A stretch of DNA of 64,000 nt from JALYJG01 sp033763555. GTDB taxonomy: Bacteria; Pseudomonadota; Alphaproteobacteria; UBA9219. Positions 25,850 through 34,260 of this stretch are shown one piece after another. The position numbers were made by a program, and so were the translations under genes. Each line of letters opens with the position of its first letter. Within the stretch, counting starts at the first letter, position 1. The DNA is taken from NCBI GenBank assembly GCA_033763555.1, contig JANRKK010000021.1, forward strand, positions 1 through 64,000. Direction: 5' to 3'. Below the pieces are notes generated by a model that was given only the letters and a program-made list of their open reading frames with translations, made no database searches and was not told the origin of the DNA.

Positions 25850-27120
25850 GATTTCGATTCCTCTTTCTTGCCACCGCCACTTTTCTTGCCGTGGCTAAAA
25901 AGTTTTGTGAGGAAGTCGCCTTCTTTGTCAGCAGATGAGGTACCTGCGCTGCCGCCAAATTTCTGTGCCAGCGTGCGAAGCGCTTTGGTCACAGGCGCCT
26001 GCGCGGCAATTGCGCCGAGAGCCTTGCCGCTGTTCGCTGCCTGCATCATGCTTTTGTGATCTTCGGGAATGGAGAAGTCGATCTTGACCTGCGTTCCCTT
26101 CTCGAAGGTCGCCACATCAACCTGGCCAGGATGGGCCGTTCCGGCGCGCGAGGCCACAACCGTCAGCGCTGCCGTGCAGCCCAGATTGGTCAGCGCTGTC
26201 TTGACGCGCAGCGTATCGCGGATGCCTGCGAGCGAAAGTTCCGTCACCAGTACGATATCATGTGCGGCGGTCAGCAAACGTTTTTGCGCCGCCAGAAGAT
26301 GCCGCGGCAGATCGACAATGATAAAATCAAAATTGCCGCGCATTTCCTTCAGCAGCGCGGCAATCGCGCCGCCATCCATGGGAACCAGCTCATCCACCGC
26401 TTCTTCGGCGCCGAGAACGGAGAACTGGTCGCTTTCCGATACCATGGAGCTGGCGATCATCAGCCCGTCGACGCGGTGCGGTGAATTGACGATGTCGCGC
26501 AATCCGCGGCCGGGTTCGAGATCGAGCGCCAGCGAGCTGGTACCGAATTGCAGGTCGAGATCAAGCAGGGCGCAGTTGAATTTCATTTCATGCGCCAGAA
26601 GCCATCCGGTATTCACGGCGATGGTGCTGGCGCCCGTGCCGCCGCGCACACCTACGGTGATAATGATCTTGGCGTCGCGGGCTTCGAGCTTGCCGCCCGT
26701 GCCGCCACGCAGCGCTGCCGCCAGCGCCTGGTTGAGTGTTTCGGAGTTCAGCGGCTTGACGAGATAATCGACAACCCCGGCCTTCAGCATACGGCGGTAA
26801 AGACTGACATCGTTGGCCGAGCCCATGATGATCAGCTTGCTATCCGGGCCGACCAGGCTAACCAGCCGCGTGGCGACGCTGATCGGGTCAGCCTGTCCGT
26901 CGATATCGATGATCACCATTTTCGGCGGTGCTGCGGATTCCAGCATCTGCGCGAAAAGATCAGGGCCGCCTTGTTGAACGGCGGCAGCGGGGAAGCCTTG
27001 ACGTTCGGTCCAGCCGCGCAGGGCCGTCAGCGACTCGTCGTCCATGGCAAAGGCCATGAACTCGCCATGCATGACCGCCCCGCCCTGGTCGGTTGAAGAG
27101 AAGTGTCCGCGGGAGCTCAT
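25846..27120 (-). CDS. cpaE: Tad pilus polar-localisation protein CpaE/TadZ
   Basis: 424 residues: an N-terminal receiver-like domain (PKMVIIDIDG, DYLVKPLNSETL) and a C-terminal ParA/MinD-like domain (CALLDLDLQFGTSSLALDL, FIIVDLPRHLLA). The P-loop at ~157-166 reads VRGGTGASTI, so both lysines of the deviant Walker A (KGGxGKS) are replaced; ATP hydrolysis is doubtful. TadZ proteins place the pilus machine at a pole. RBS AGGATC precedes the ATG. Confidence 0.92.
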   Translation of the reverse strand: MSSRGHFSSTDQGGAVMHGEFMAFAMDDESLTALRGWTERQGFPAAAVQQGGPDLFAQMLESAAPPKMVIIDIDGQADPISVATRLVSLVGPDSKLIIMGSANDVSLYRRMLKAGVVDYLVKPLNSETLNQALAAALRGGTGGKLEARDAKIIITVGVRGGTGASTIAVNTGWLLAHEMKFNCALLDLDLQFGTSSLALDLEPGRGLRDIVNSPHRVDGLMIASSMVSESDQFSVLGAEEAVDELVPMDGGAIAALLKEMRGNFDFIIVDLPRHLLAAQKRLLTAAHDIVLVTELSLAGIRDTLRVKTALTNLGCTAALTVVASRAGTAHPGQVDVATFEKGTQVKIDFSIPEDHKSMMQAANSGKALGAIAAQAPVTKALRTLAQKFGGSAGTSSADKEGDFLTKLFSHGKKSGGGKKEESKS

Positions 27121-27129
27121 GCGTAGATC

Positions 27130-27576
27130 CTAGGGCGCGCCCGAAGCGCCGCCGGAACCGGAAGACGAAGAAGCCGCCGAAGGCGAAGGGGCCGTTGTGA
27201 TAGCCGCTTGGGAATCGCTCTTGCCCGGGTCGATCAGACCGCGGGTTGTGCCTGCCCGGTAATTGCTCATGGCGTTCGTGCTGATGGCGGCATCGGCCGG
27301 GCCAAGCTCGCGGCCCTGCACAAGGTCTTCGGGGCGTTCCACCATGATCGCGAGGTTGCGCGCGCTGGCGCAACCGAATTGCGGCACAGGCTGGTTGTCA
27401 AAGGGGTTGGCGACATCTTTCGACCAGCTGGGGCAATCCGGCGGCGTGGCGACCATGCCATTTTCGGTCGGCATGACGCGAATGGTGTAATCGGGCTTCA
27501 GGGTCGGCTCATAGATATCGACGCAGCCTGTCAGTGTGAGCAGGCCGAAGGCGAAGAGGGTGGAGGACAAACGCAT
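27130..27576 (-). CDS. cpaD: Pilus assembly lipoprotein CpaD
   Basis: 148 residues with a lipoprotein signal (LFAFGLLTLTGC, Cys-17) and the CpaD core: CPSWSKDVANPFDNQP, QFGCASARNLAIMVERPEDLV, SNYRAGT. It is an outer-membrane-associated factor that stabilises the Tad secretin. The C-terminal ~35 residues are Ser/Gly/Ala-rich and probably disordered. It lies 6 nt downstream of the secretin gene. Confidence 0.9.
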   Translation of the reverse strand: MRLSSTLFAFGLLTLTGCVDIYEPTLKPDYTIRVMPTENGMVATPPDCPSWSKDVANPFDNQPVPQFGCASARNLAIMVERPEDLVQGRELGPADAAISTNAMSNYRAGTTRGLIDPGKSDSQAAITTAPSPSAASSSSGSGGASGAP

Positions 27577-27582
27577 GGCCGT

Positions 27583-29181
27583 TTACTCCAGGATGAAGCC
27601 GCCGGGCCCTGCCGGACCGACGTCGGTTGAATTGGCACGGGCAGGAGCCTTGCTGCGGAATGGCGTAATGGCGACAGGTGCAGCAGCGGGTGCCGGAGGC
27701 GCAGCTGCAGGCATCACGGCCGCTTCGGGTACAGCAACTTCGGCGGACGCAGGCATGGACGGGGTTTCCGTCTCAGCCGTGGTTTCCACAGGCACAACAG
27801 GTGCAGCGGAAACGGCGGGCTGCTCAACGCGTTTGCCAGTGGGTGCGCCACTCATGGGGCGGGCATTGGGGTCGCTGCCGCTGTAGCGCAGACCGAACAG
27901 GCGTTCGGCTTCCGACGGCGGGCTGAGTCCATCCATCGGCAGTGCAAGCTGTTCGCCTGTCGGTCTGACGATGTAAGGTGTGATGATGATGACCAGTTCG
28001 GTCTGGCCGTTTTGATAGCGGTTGGAGCGGAACAGCGCGCCTAGCACAGGCAGATCGCCGAGCAGAGGATATTTGTTCACCGTCTGGCTCTGATTGTTGT
28101 CAAGCAGCCCGGCGATGGCGAAGCTCTGGCCGCTGGCGACTTCAATCGTGGTTTCCGCCTTGCGGGTCAACAGGGCGGGAACGGCGATGTTGTTGAGCGT
28201 GATGGAACCCGTGGTCGTCAGTTCGCTGACTTCGGGCTTCACATGGATGTTGATGCGGTTCTCACCGATAAGGGTCGGCGTAAAGGCAAGCGAAATGCCG
28301 TAATTCTTGAACTCGATGCTGATCGAGTTGTTGCCCTGTGGAACGGGGATGGGAAATTCACCGCCCGCCAGGAAATTGGCCGTTTCGCCTGACATGGCGG
28401 TCAGATTCGGTTCCGCCAGAATGGTGATCAGCCCGTTCTGCGCCAGCGCATCGATCAGGCCGTTGACGTTGAAATGCCCGCCCTGGCGGGAAAAGCCGAT
28501 GGCGTTATTGGGCAGGCTGAGATTGGTGTTGTTGGGGCGGTTGCTGAGGATGCTTTCGCCGACCGCCATGCCGGAAATGCCTGTGGCGATACCGAAGGCG
28601 AAGCCGCCCACGGTGGCCAGGTTCTGCCAGTTAAAGCCCAGCGAGTCGTCGATGTTGCGTGCGACTTCGGCGAACCGGACGCGCAGCTGGATCTGGTTGC
28701 TGCCGACGACGCGGATGCGGTTGATGATCTCGCCGCCCTGCGATGGAAGATAGCGCTGCGCCAGCTTGTAAGCGTCCTGAATGGTTGCAGCGTCTTTTGC
28801 CTCGCCCGTCAGCACGAGGCCGTTGGGCAGGGGCGCGACGCGGATTTTATGGTCGGGGATGGACATGTTGAGTTCACGGCGCAGGCTCGACAGATCCTGC
28901 GTTACAATCACCGTGCGTTGCGCCAGCGTGTTGCCGGAATTATCTGTGGCCATGAAAGTGGTTTCACCTGTGCGCTTGCCAAAAATCATGATCGAGGTTG
29001 GCGACATCACCTGCACATCGGCGATTTCGGGATTGGCGATGAACACCGAAGCCGCCGGGGCGCTCAGCGTCAGCGGAATGCCGTGATCAACCCGCACATC
29101 CAGCGGTGTGGAACCTGCCGCCCATGCGCCGAAGGGTGCGGCGCAAAGGAGGGTCAGGAGGATGAGAAAGCGTTTTGTCAT
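27583..29181 (-). CDS. cpaC: Tad pilus outer-membrane secretin CpaC/RcpA
   Basis: 532 residues starting MTKRFLILLTLL with a Sec signal peptide (cleaved near AWA-AG). The N-terminal pilus/BON domain is followed by the secretin domain (LAQNGLITILAEPNLTAMSG, GGEFPIPVPQG, FRSNRYQNGQTELVIIITPYIVRP). The last ~90 residues are Ala/Pro/Glu-rich. It forms the pore for the Flp pilus. The frame is open 44 codons further upstream into cpaB; the chosen ATG restores the signal peptide. Confidence 0.93.
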   Translation of the reverse strand: MTKRFLILLTLLCAAPFGAWAAGSTPLDVRVDHGIPLTLSAPAASVFIANPEIADVQVMSPTSIMIFGKRTGETTFMATDNSGNTLAQRTVIVTQDLSSLRRELNMSIPDHKIRVAPLPNGLVLTGEAKDAATIQDAYKLAQRYLPSQGGEIINRIRVVGSNQIQLRVRFAEVARNIDDSLGFNWQNLATVGGFAFGIATGISGMAVGESILSNRPNNTNLSLPNNAIGFSRQGGHFNVNGLIDALAQNGLITILAEPNLTAMSGETANFLAGGEFPIPVPQGNNSISIEFKNYGISLAFTPTLIGENRINIHVKPEVSELTTTGSITLNNIAVPALLTRKAETTIEVASGQSFAIAGLLDNNQSQTVNKYPLLGDLPVLGALFRSNRYQNGQTELVIIITPYIVRPTGEQLALPMDGLSPPSEAERLFGLRYSGSDPNARPMSGAPTGKRVEQPAVSAAPVVPVETTAETETPSMPASAEVAVPEAAVMPAAAPPAPAAAPVAITPFRSKAPARANSTDVGPAGPGGFILE

Positions 29182-29192
29182 AAGGCTCTTCC

Positions 29193-30080
29193 CTAGCGGT
29201 GACGCTCGAAGTTGTTTTCCATTTTGTCTTTGCCGCGCATGATCTGAACGCGCTGGATCAGAAGATCGTCGCCATTCACCGCGGGCAGGGCGCGTGATAC
29301 TTCGCTGTCCCATGTGGGTGCGTCGGGCGTCAGGCTCATGATAGTGGCGCTTTCCTTGGACGGTGCGGATTCGTCAACCGCCAGGCTGCGGAGAGCCAGC
29401 GAGATGCTGCCGCGTCCGCCGCTGGTCTGGCTCACAAGGTCAATCGCCAGCATCAGCTTTTCAGCCTGCTTGGGGGTGACTTCCAGGGTCGCCAATTGCG
29501 CTACTTTGGGGTCCATGCCTGCGCTGTCGCTCTTCTGGTCCAGCGCCAGCACGCGTGCGTCGGTGACAACCGTTTCACTGATGCGGCGCTCGGTCAGATC
29601 GGCGATATCCTTGCGGCTGAAGGAATGGGTGAGGATGACGTCGACATGGTCGCCGGGGAAGATAAAACCCGCGACGCCTGCGCTGGGGGTCAGGGTTACG
29701 GCCACGGCGCGTTTTCCGGGCGCCAGAACGGCGGCCAGAAAGCCGCGGTCGGTGGATTGCACAATCCGGCTGGTGACGATCGGTTCATCCGCATGCACGC
29801 CTTCGCGCAGAATGCTGCCGACCAGGCTCGTCATTTCGGTTTTGCCTTTGACATAGAGCTTGGAAGTTTCACCGTCGGCCACCCATGGAATCCATTTCAG
29901 ATCGGTCGGCTTCAGGATTGTGCCCATCGCAAGATCGCGCGACGCGCCGATGACTTCGTTGCCCTGCACAGGCGGCGGCGCCACGGCGTCCGGATTGCGC
30001 ATCATGGAACGCGCCAGCATGACGGTGATCAGCGCAATCATCGCTGCGGCCATCAGAAGGGAAATTTTGCGCTTGGTCAT
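29193..30080 (-). CDS. cpaB: Flp pilus assembly protein CpaB/RcpC
   Basis: 295 residues: one N-terminal membrane anchor (LLMAAAMIALITVMLARSM), an SAF-type domain (VIGASRDLAMGTILKPTDLKW, EGVHADEPIVTSRI) and the RcpC core (AVAVTLTPSAGVAGFIFPGD, HVDVILTH). The periplasmic protein helps gate or modify the secretin. It starts 12 nt after cpaA. Confidence 0.92.
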   Translation of the reverse strand: MTKRKISLLMAAAMIALITVMLARSMMRNPDAVAPPPVQGNEVIGASRDLAMGTILKPTDLKWIPWVADGETSKLYVKGKTEMTSLVGSILREGVHADEPIVTSRIVQSTDRGFLAAVLAPGKRAVAVTLTPSAGVAGFIFPGDHVDVILTHSFSRKDIADLTERRISETVVTDARVLALDQKSDSAGMDPKVAQLATLEVTPKQAEKLMLAIDLVSQTSGGRGSISLALRSLAVDESAPSKESATIMSLTPDAPTWDSEVSRALPAVNGDDLLIQRVQIMRGKDKMENNFERHR

Positions 30081-30092
30081 GACGGAAACCCT

Positions 30093-30593
30093 TCAGCTCG
30101 GGAAAAGGATGGGTTGCGACAACATATAAATCGTACTCAGGCCGCCGACAGCGATGGCGATGCCATAGGGTATAGGAACTTTCGCAAGAGCAACGGCCTG
30201 ATGGCCGGAGTTGTTACGAACATAGGTGAGGGCTGCCATTATAAGGGCTAAAAAGCCCCCGGCAATGGCGGTGGTGATCAGGAAAACCGCGATCAAATGA
30301 GGCCCGGCCCATAATCCGGTCGCCGCCAGCAATTTGATGTCGCCTGCGCCCGCCAGATTGCCGACGAACATGGCGAAGCCCGACAGCAGAACCAGAGCAA
30401 AGACCATGAGATGCTGATCCCATTCAATCATGCGCGGCGCTGTGAGCACATACATGGGGAACAGCGCCAGAAGCCCCGCGCACAGCGCGTTGGGAATCCG
30501 ATAGCTGCGCGCATCGTTGATGGCAGCCGCGATCAGTAAAACGGCGGCAGCCAAAAGGATGGCTATGTGAAAAGCAGTCAATTCCACAGTCAT
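30093..30593 (-). CDS. cpaA: Flp prepilin peptidase CpaA/TadV
   Basis: 166 residues, six hydrophobic segments, with both catalytic aspartates of the A24 family: the first in INDARSYRIPN near residue 27 and the second in the GxGD motif GAGDIKLLAATG. It cleaves the leader of Flp pilin and pseudopilins. It is the first gene of cpaA-B-C-D-E-F-tadB, 200 nt after the pilin and separated from it by a terminator. Confidence 0.92.
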   Translation of the reverse strand: MTVELTAFHIAILLAAAVLLIAAAINDARSYRIPNALCAGLLALFPMYVLTAPRMIEWDQHLMVFALVLLSGFAMFVGNLAGAGDIKLLAATGLWAGPHLIAVFLITTAIAGGFLALIMAALTYVRNNSGHQAVALAKVPIPYGIAIAVGGLSTIYMLSQPILFPS

Positions 30594-30717
30594 AGGAAGC
30601 CTTCAAGACAGATCCGGCCGGCGAGCCCGGCCCTACCAATATGAACTTGGGATGATTAAGGAGCCATGAATCGGACAATTATTCCGTATCCGAATTAATA
30701 TAGGTCTTATAAGGGTT

Positions 30718-30732
30718 TTAACATGGCCTTAA
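30718..30732 (-). promoter_or_regulatory. CtrA-type box (TTAA-N7-TTAA) upstream of the cpa/tad operon
   Basis: TTAACATGGCCTTAA is a perfect full-site CtrA match, 125 nt upstream of the cpaA start and just past the flp terminator. Reading the minus strand, a TATATT hexamer follows about 15 nt after the box, consistent with a CtrA-activated promoter. In Caulobacter, pilA transcription is CtrA-dependent, so the logic is familiar. The interval 30594-30735 holds nothing else recognised. Confidence 0.55.
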
Positions 30733-30735
30733 GAC

Positions 30736-30762
30736 AAAAAGGCCAGCCCCATAAGGGCTGGC
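30736..30762 (-). terminator. Rho-independent terminator after flp
   Basis: On the minus strand GCCAGCCC and GGGCTGGC form an 8-bp GC-rich stem with a 5-nt loop, followed by CTTTTTGT. It is 33 nt after the pilin stop codon and should separate abundant pilin mRNA from the assembly operon. Confidence 0.85.
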
Positions 30763-30794
30763 GCATCTTGTCGAAACTGATCGGTCGTTTGAGA

Positions 30795-30953
30795 TTACAG
30801 GTTATTCTGAACCGTCTGGAAGATGCCCGACAGAGCCGGACCCAGGGTAACCAGAACACCAACGATGGCGACGGCGATCAACGAAGCGATCAGGCCGTAT
30901 TCAATGGCCGTGGCGCCTTCGTCCTTTTTCAAAAAGCGGGTAATATGACGCAT
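30795..30953 (-). CDS. flp: Flp/Fap-type pilin
   Basis: 52 residues: MRHITRFLKKDEG, then the mature N-terminus ATAIEYGLIASLIAVAIVG with the class-typical Glu-5/Tyr-6 after the Gly cleavage site, and a short hydrophilic tail. It is the structural subunit of the Tad pilus, processed by CpaA. An excellent RBS (AAGGAGGAACTTACT-ATG) fits high expression. The frame is open upstream for 35 codons, but these are not pilin-like. Confidence 0.95.
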   Translation of the reverse strand: MRHITRFLKKDEGATAIEYGLIASLIAVAIVGVLVTLGPALSGIFQTVQNNL

Positions 30954-31089
30954 AGTAAGTTCCTCCTTGCAATTGCAGAACCTGTGAAGGTCCAGAGCTG
31001 ACGCCAAGAATAAGCCATATCCTTTAAGAAACCGTGAATCGAAACCCGGATTTTCCAAGGAAAAACAAATAGATATTATATGAATAAAA

Positions 31090-31842
31090 TTAGCTGGATT
31101 TGGAAAAAGGCGTGTAGCCAGCGGGCATTGGCGCAGGCAAGGGGAAAATCAGGCGGCGCGCATAGTCTTTAGGTTTCATTAAGAGGGGGGCGTAAATTTG
31201 CTTGCCCGCTTCCATCAGCAGAAGCCCGCCGAAGCCCGGGAAAATCTTCTCGCCGTATTTTTCCAGCATGTCGGCCAGCGACAGATTCAGGCGTGAAGCG
31301 CTGGGTGGCATATAGAGCGCGCGCCAGCTGCGGTCGACCAGAAATCCGTGGTCGCGTAGCGTATCCTTGATCTGAAAGGCGGAATAAGGCTGCCCGGTGC
31401 CGAAAGGTGTGCGGTCACTGTGCGCCCACAACCCGCGGCGGTTTGACACAATCAGCAGCATGCGCCCGCCGCTTTTCATGACGCGCCAGATTTCCTGCAG
31501 CATGCGGTTCGGATCGGGCGCACCTTCCAGCGCATGAATCAGAATCACGCGATCGACTGACTGATCGGGCAAGGGCAGGCTGTCGGTATCCACCAGACAG
31601 GAGATATTGGGGCCTTCGCGCGGCCAATAGGCGACGCCCTGCGTCGCGGGCATCAGGGCGGCCAGGGTTCCGGCCTCTTCCAGCAAGGGCCGTAAAAGCG
31701 GCGTGCCATAGCCCAACGCGAGAACCGTTTCACCCCGGACACTGGGCCAGATATGCCGCAGCCGTGCCTGCAAAATGCGCTGCACCGTCTGGCCCAGGGG
31801 GCTCAGGTAAAATTCGCGCAGATCGACGACATCGGCATACAT
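31090..31842 (-). CDS. SAM-dependent methyltransferase (class I)
   Basis: 250 residues. Motif I is atypical (VLALGYGTPLLRPL in place of the usual acidic, glycine-rich loop); SVDRVILIHALEGAPDPNRML and EIWRVMKSGGRMLLIVSNRRG match motifs II-III of ubiE/type-11 methyltransferases. Substrate unknown. It is divergent from a second methyltransferase-like gene (90 nt apart). Confidence 0.85.
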   Translation of the reverse strand: MYADVVDLREFYLSPLGQTVQRILQARLRHIWPSVRGETVLALGYGTPLLRPLLEEAGTLAALMPATQGVAYWPREGPNISCLVDTDSLPLPDQSVDRVILIHALEGAPDPNRMLQEIWRVMKSGGRMLLIVSNRRGLWAHSDRTPFGTGQPYSAFQIKDTLRDHGFLVDRSWRALYMPPSASRLNLSLADMLEKYGEKIFPGFGGLLLMEAGKQIYAPLLMKPKDYARRLIFPLPAPMPAGYTPFSKSS

Positions 31843-31932
31843 GGCGCTGGGCGGCTCCGTGTGGCGGCAAGCTTTCAGGCGGGCAGCAATATGTTATTGT
31901 ATCTGAGTCGTTTTTGCCACCTGTTCTTCCCG

Positions 31933-32910
31933 ATGCTCAACCCTCTGCGCGATTTTGTTCAAAAGCACGCCAACGCCGAAAAACTTTTGGCCGTGCGGCG
32001 CTTTGCGGAAGGGCTGGCGCAGGATTTCTGGAAAAACGGAAGCGAAAACCCCTTCAAGCGTGGCGGTGTTTCTGGTGTTCAACAGTCTGCGCCCCGGTCC
32101 GTGGCGCCTGCGGCTCCGGCCGCAGCTTCTTCATCTGTCCGGACGGGGCCGGAGTGGCATGCCGCGCCGGGCGAGCTTTCGGAAAAAATGTGGGGCAAAG
32201 GTTTTGTCACGCCGGGTGACGAAGCGGTGACGGATATGCTGATCGCTCCCCTGAATCTTGCCAAGGAGATGAGTGTTCTTGATCTTTCCGCGGGGCTGGG
32301 CGGGCGCATGCGCCTGATAACGGAAAAATTCGGCGTTGCCGTAACGGGGCTGGAGCCTGACCCACAGATCGCTGCGCGCGGCATGGAAATGTCGATCATG
32401 GCTGGCAAGGGCAAGCATGATGCGATTGCTGCGTATGACCCCGCGAATTTCTCCGTGGCGCATAGTTATGACTGTATCATTGCGCGCGAGACTTTTTATC
32501 GCGTTGCAGACAAGCCCGCTTTTTTCAAGGCGCTGGCGGATGCTGCCAAGGCGCAGAGCCAGATCGCTTTTACCGATTACATTTTAAATCCTGAAGACCG
32601 CACCAAGCCTGCCGTGAAAGCCTGGATGTCGTATGAAAAAGACGCATCTCCGTTCAGTCTGATGGAGATGGCGGAAAGCTGGGCCAAGGTAGGTTTTAAT
32701 CTGACGGCGCATGACGATCAGACGGAATTTTACCGCAAGGAGATTTTCGCTGGCCTCAAAAGACTGGCGCAATTTCTTGCATCCGGCGTTTATCCCGACG
32801 CGGTGACCAAGCAGGCTTTGCAGCGCCGCACGGCCTTGTGGACTCACCGTATGACGGCGATTGAACAGGGCATGAAGTTTTTCCGTTTTCATGGCCTGAA
32901 AAAGCCATAA
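31933..32910 (+). CDS. Methyltransferase-like protein with N-terminal helical extension
   Basis: About 325 residues from the ATG at 31933 (the in-frame ATG at 31891 would add a short hydrophobic stretch). After ~90 residues with an Ala/Pro/Ser linker, a SAM-binding fold is visible: SVLDLSAGLGGRMRLITEKF, VTGLEPDPQIAARG, YDCIIARETFYRV. The C-terminal ~100 residues resemble no family I know. Promoters for this gene and the divergent methyltransferase gene must share the 90-nt gap. Confidence 0.8.
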   Translation: MLNPLRDFVQKHANAEKLLAVRRFAEGLAQDFWKNGSENPFKRGGVSGVQQSAPRSVAPAAPAAASSSVRTGPEWHAAPGELSEKMWGKGFVTPGDEAVTDMLIAPLNLAKEMSVLDLSAGLGGRMRLITEKFGVAVTGLEPDPQIAARGMEMSIMAGKGKHDAIAAYDPANFSVAHSYDCIIARETFYRVADKPAFFKALADAAKAQSQIAFTDYILNPEDRTKPAVKAWMSYEKDASPFSLMEMAESWAKVGFNLTAHDDQTEFYRKEIFAGLKRLAQFLASGVYPDAVTKQALQRRTALWTHRMTAIEQGMKFFRFHGLKKP

Positions 32911-33046
32911 AGTTTGGCTTAAATGTTCGTTGTGTTCTCGGGCGGCAATAACTTCAATTACAAGGGTTTTTCGATTTTTCTTGAATTCTTAAGGATGCGC
33001 ACCATATCATTAAGCAGACTCCACTCTCTTTTTGCGAGGTTAGGCC

Positions 33047-33757
33047 ATGGCTGAAGAATTTTCCCGTTCCGGCATTGCCGGAGTTGACCGCGTCAGTTTC
33101 GACGCCGGGCTGCGTGCGCACATGCAGCGCGTGTTCAACTATATGGGCGGCGGTCTGGCGCTGACGGGTGTGCTGGCCTACATCGTGGCGAACACGGCGT
33201 TGGCGGGCCTGATCTACGGCACGTTCCTTGGCTATGTGGTGATGTTCGCGCCGCTGGTTTTCGTTCTGTACATGAATATCCGCATGCAAAGTATCCCGGC
33301 TTCACGGCTGCGCCTGCTCTTCTGGGGTTTCTGCGCCACCATGGGTCTTTCCATGGGATCGATTTTCCTGGTTTTCACCGAAGCCAGCGTCGCGCGCGCT
33401 TTCTTCATCACCGCGGCGACCTTCGGCGCGATGAGCCTGTGGGGCTACACGACAAAACGCGATCTGGCGGGCATGGGCGCATTCATGTTGATGGGGCTGT
33501 TCGGTCTTCTGATCGCCAGCGTCGTCAATCTGTTTCTGGCTTCCTCCATGCTGCAATGGATGGTCTCGGTCGCGGGCGTTGTGATCTTCACGGGCCTGAC
33601 CGCCTGGGATGTCCAGCGTATCAAGCAGACCTATGCCGAAGGCTGGGGAACCGAAGCCAATGACAAGCTCGCCGTGTTTGGCGCTCTGTCGCTTTATCTT
33701 AATTTTATCAATCTGTTCCAGTTTATCCTGAGCCTCACAGGCGGCCGGAGAAACTAA
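33047..33757 (+). CDS. BAX inhibitor-1 family membrane protein (YccA/YbhL-like)
   Basis: 236 residues with seven membrane helices. The N-terminal RVSFDAGLRAHMQRVFNYMG, the central LSMGSIFLVFT, and the C-terminal AWDVQRIKQTYAEG ... GALSLYLNFINLFQFIL are the conserved UPF0005/BI-1 blocks, including the acidic residues of the proposed calcium/pH sensor. It is an inner-membrane protein, in E. coli linked to FtsH. It is monocistronic and followed by a strong terminator. Confidence 0.93.
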   Translation: MAEEFSRSGIAGVDRVSFDAGLRAHMQRVFNYMGGGLALTGVLAYIVANTALAGLIYGTFLGYVVMFAPLVFVLYMNIRMQSIPASRLRLLFWGFCATMGLSMGSIFLVFTEASVARAFFITAATFGAMSLWGYTTKRDLAGMGAFMLMGLFGLLIASVVNLFLASSMLQWMVSVAGVVIFTGLTAWDVQRIKQTYAEGWGTEANDKLAVFGALSLYLNFINLFQFILSLTGGRRN

Positions 33758-33760
33758 GGA

Positions 33761-33787
33761 AAAAGCGGGGGCAACCCCCGCTTTTCT
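33761..33787 (+). terminator. Rho-independent terminator
   Basis: GCGGGGG / CCCCCGC stem (33765-33771 with 33775-33781), 3-nt loop CAA, followed by TTTTC. It closes the BAX-inhibitor-like gene. Confidence 0.85.
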
Positions 33788-33978
33788 TTCCCGCTTGCGC
33801 TCCTTTTCAAATTGCGCCATGACAATGGCGGTGTTGTCACGGCCAAGCCTGTTCCCTTCGCAGGGCTTCATGTTCGGATCCGGCAACCGGCTGTGCAAGA
33901 GGAGCTCAACAGCTTGCCGGATTAAGCAGTCCATCCGATTGTTACAAGGACTGTGTCGTGCAAAAGGAAGCAAGAAAC

Positions 33979-34185
33979 ATGCGTGGAACAGTTAAGTGGT
34001 TTAATGCGGTGAAGGGTTATGGCTTCGTCGCGCCGGAAGGAGCGTCCAAAGACGTTTTCGTCCATATCTCTGAAGTTCAGAAAGCCGGGCTGCAGGGTCT
34101 TAAGGAAGGCGATATTGTCGAATTCGACATGAGCATGGGCAAGAATGGCCGTGAAGCCGCGACCAACTTGCGTATGGCCTCCTAA
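33979..34185 (+). CDS. Cold-shock domain protein (CspA family)
   Basis: 68 residues: MRGTVKWFNAVKGYGFVAPE with RNP-1 and DVFVHISEV with RNP-2, then EFDMSMGKNGREAATNL. It is a single-stranded nucleic-acid-binding protein. The frame opens seven codons earlier, but this ATG is the family start. About 190 nt without a gene lie upstream after the previous terminator, a plausible long leader as in other csp mRNAs, though I see no conserved element in it. Confidence 0.95.
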   Translation: MRGTVKWFNAVKGYGFVAPEGASKDVFVHISEVQKAGLQGLKEGDIVEFDMSMGKNGREAATNLRMAS

Positions 34186-34220
34186 AACATTCTTTTGGGG
34201 ATTTATCCCTGAAGTTCAAA

Positions 34221-34252
34221 ACGCCGCGATGGCAACATCGCGGCGTTTTTTC
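34221..34252 (+). terminator. Rho-independent terminator of the cold-shock gene
   Basis: Perfect 11-bp stem ACGCCGCGATG / CATCGCGGCGT with a GCAA tetraloop, followed by TTTTTTC. It may also limit antisense entry into the convergent HAD gene. Confidence 0.9.
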
Positions 34253-34260
34253 TTGCGCCG

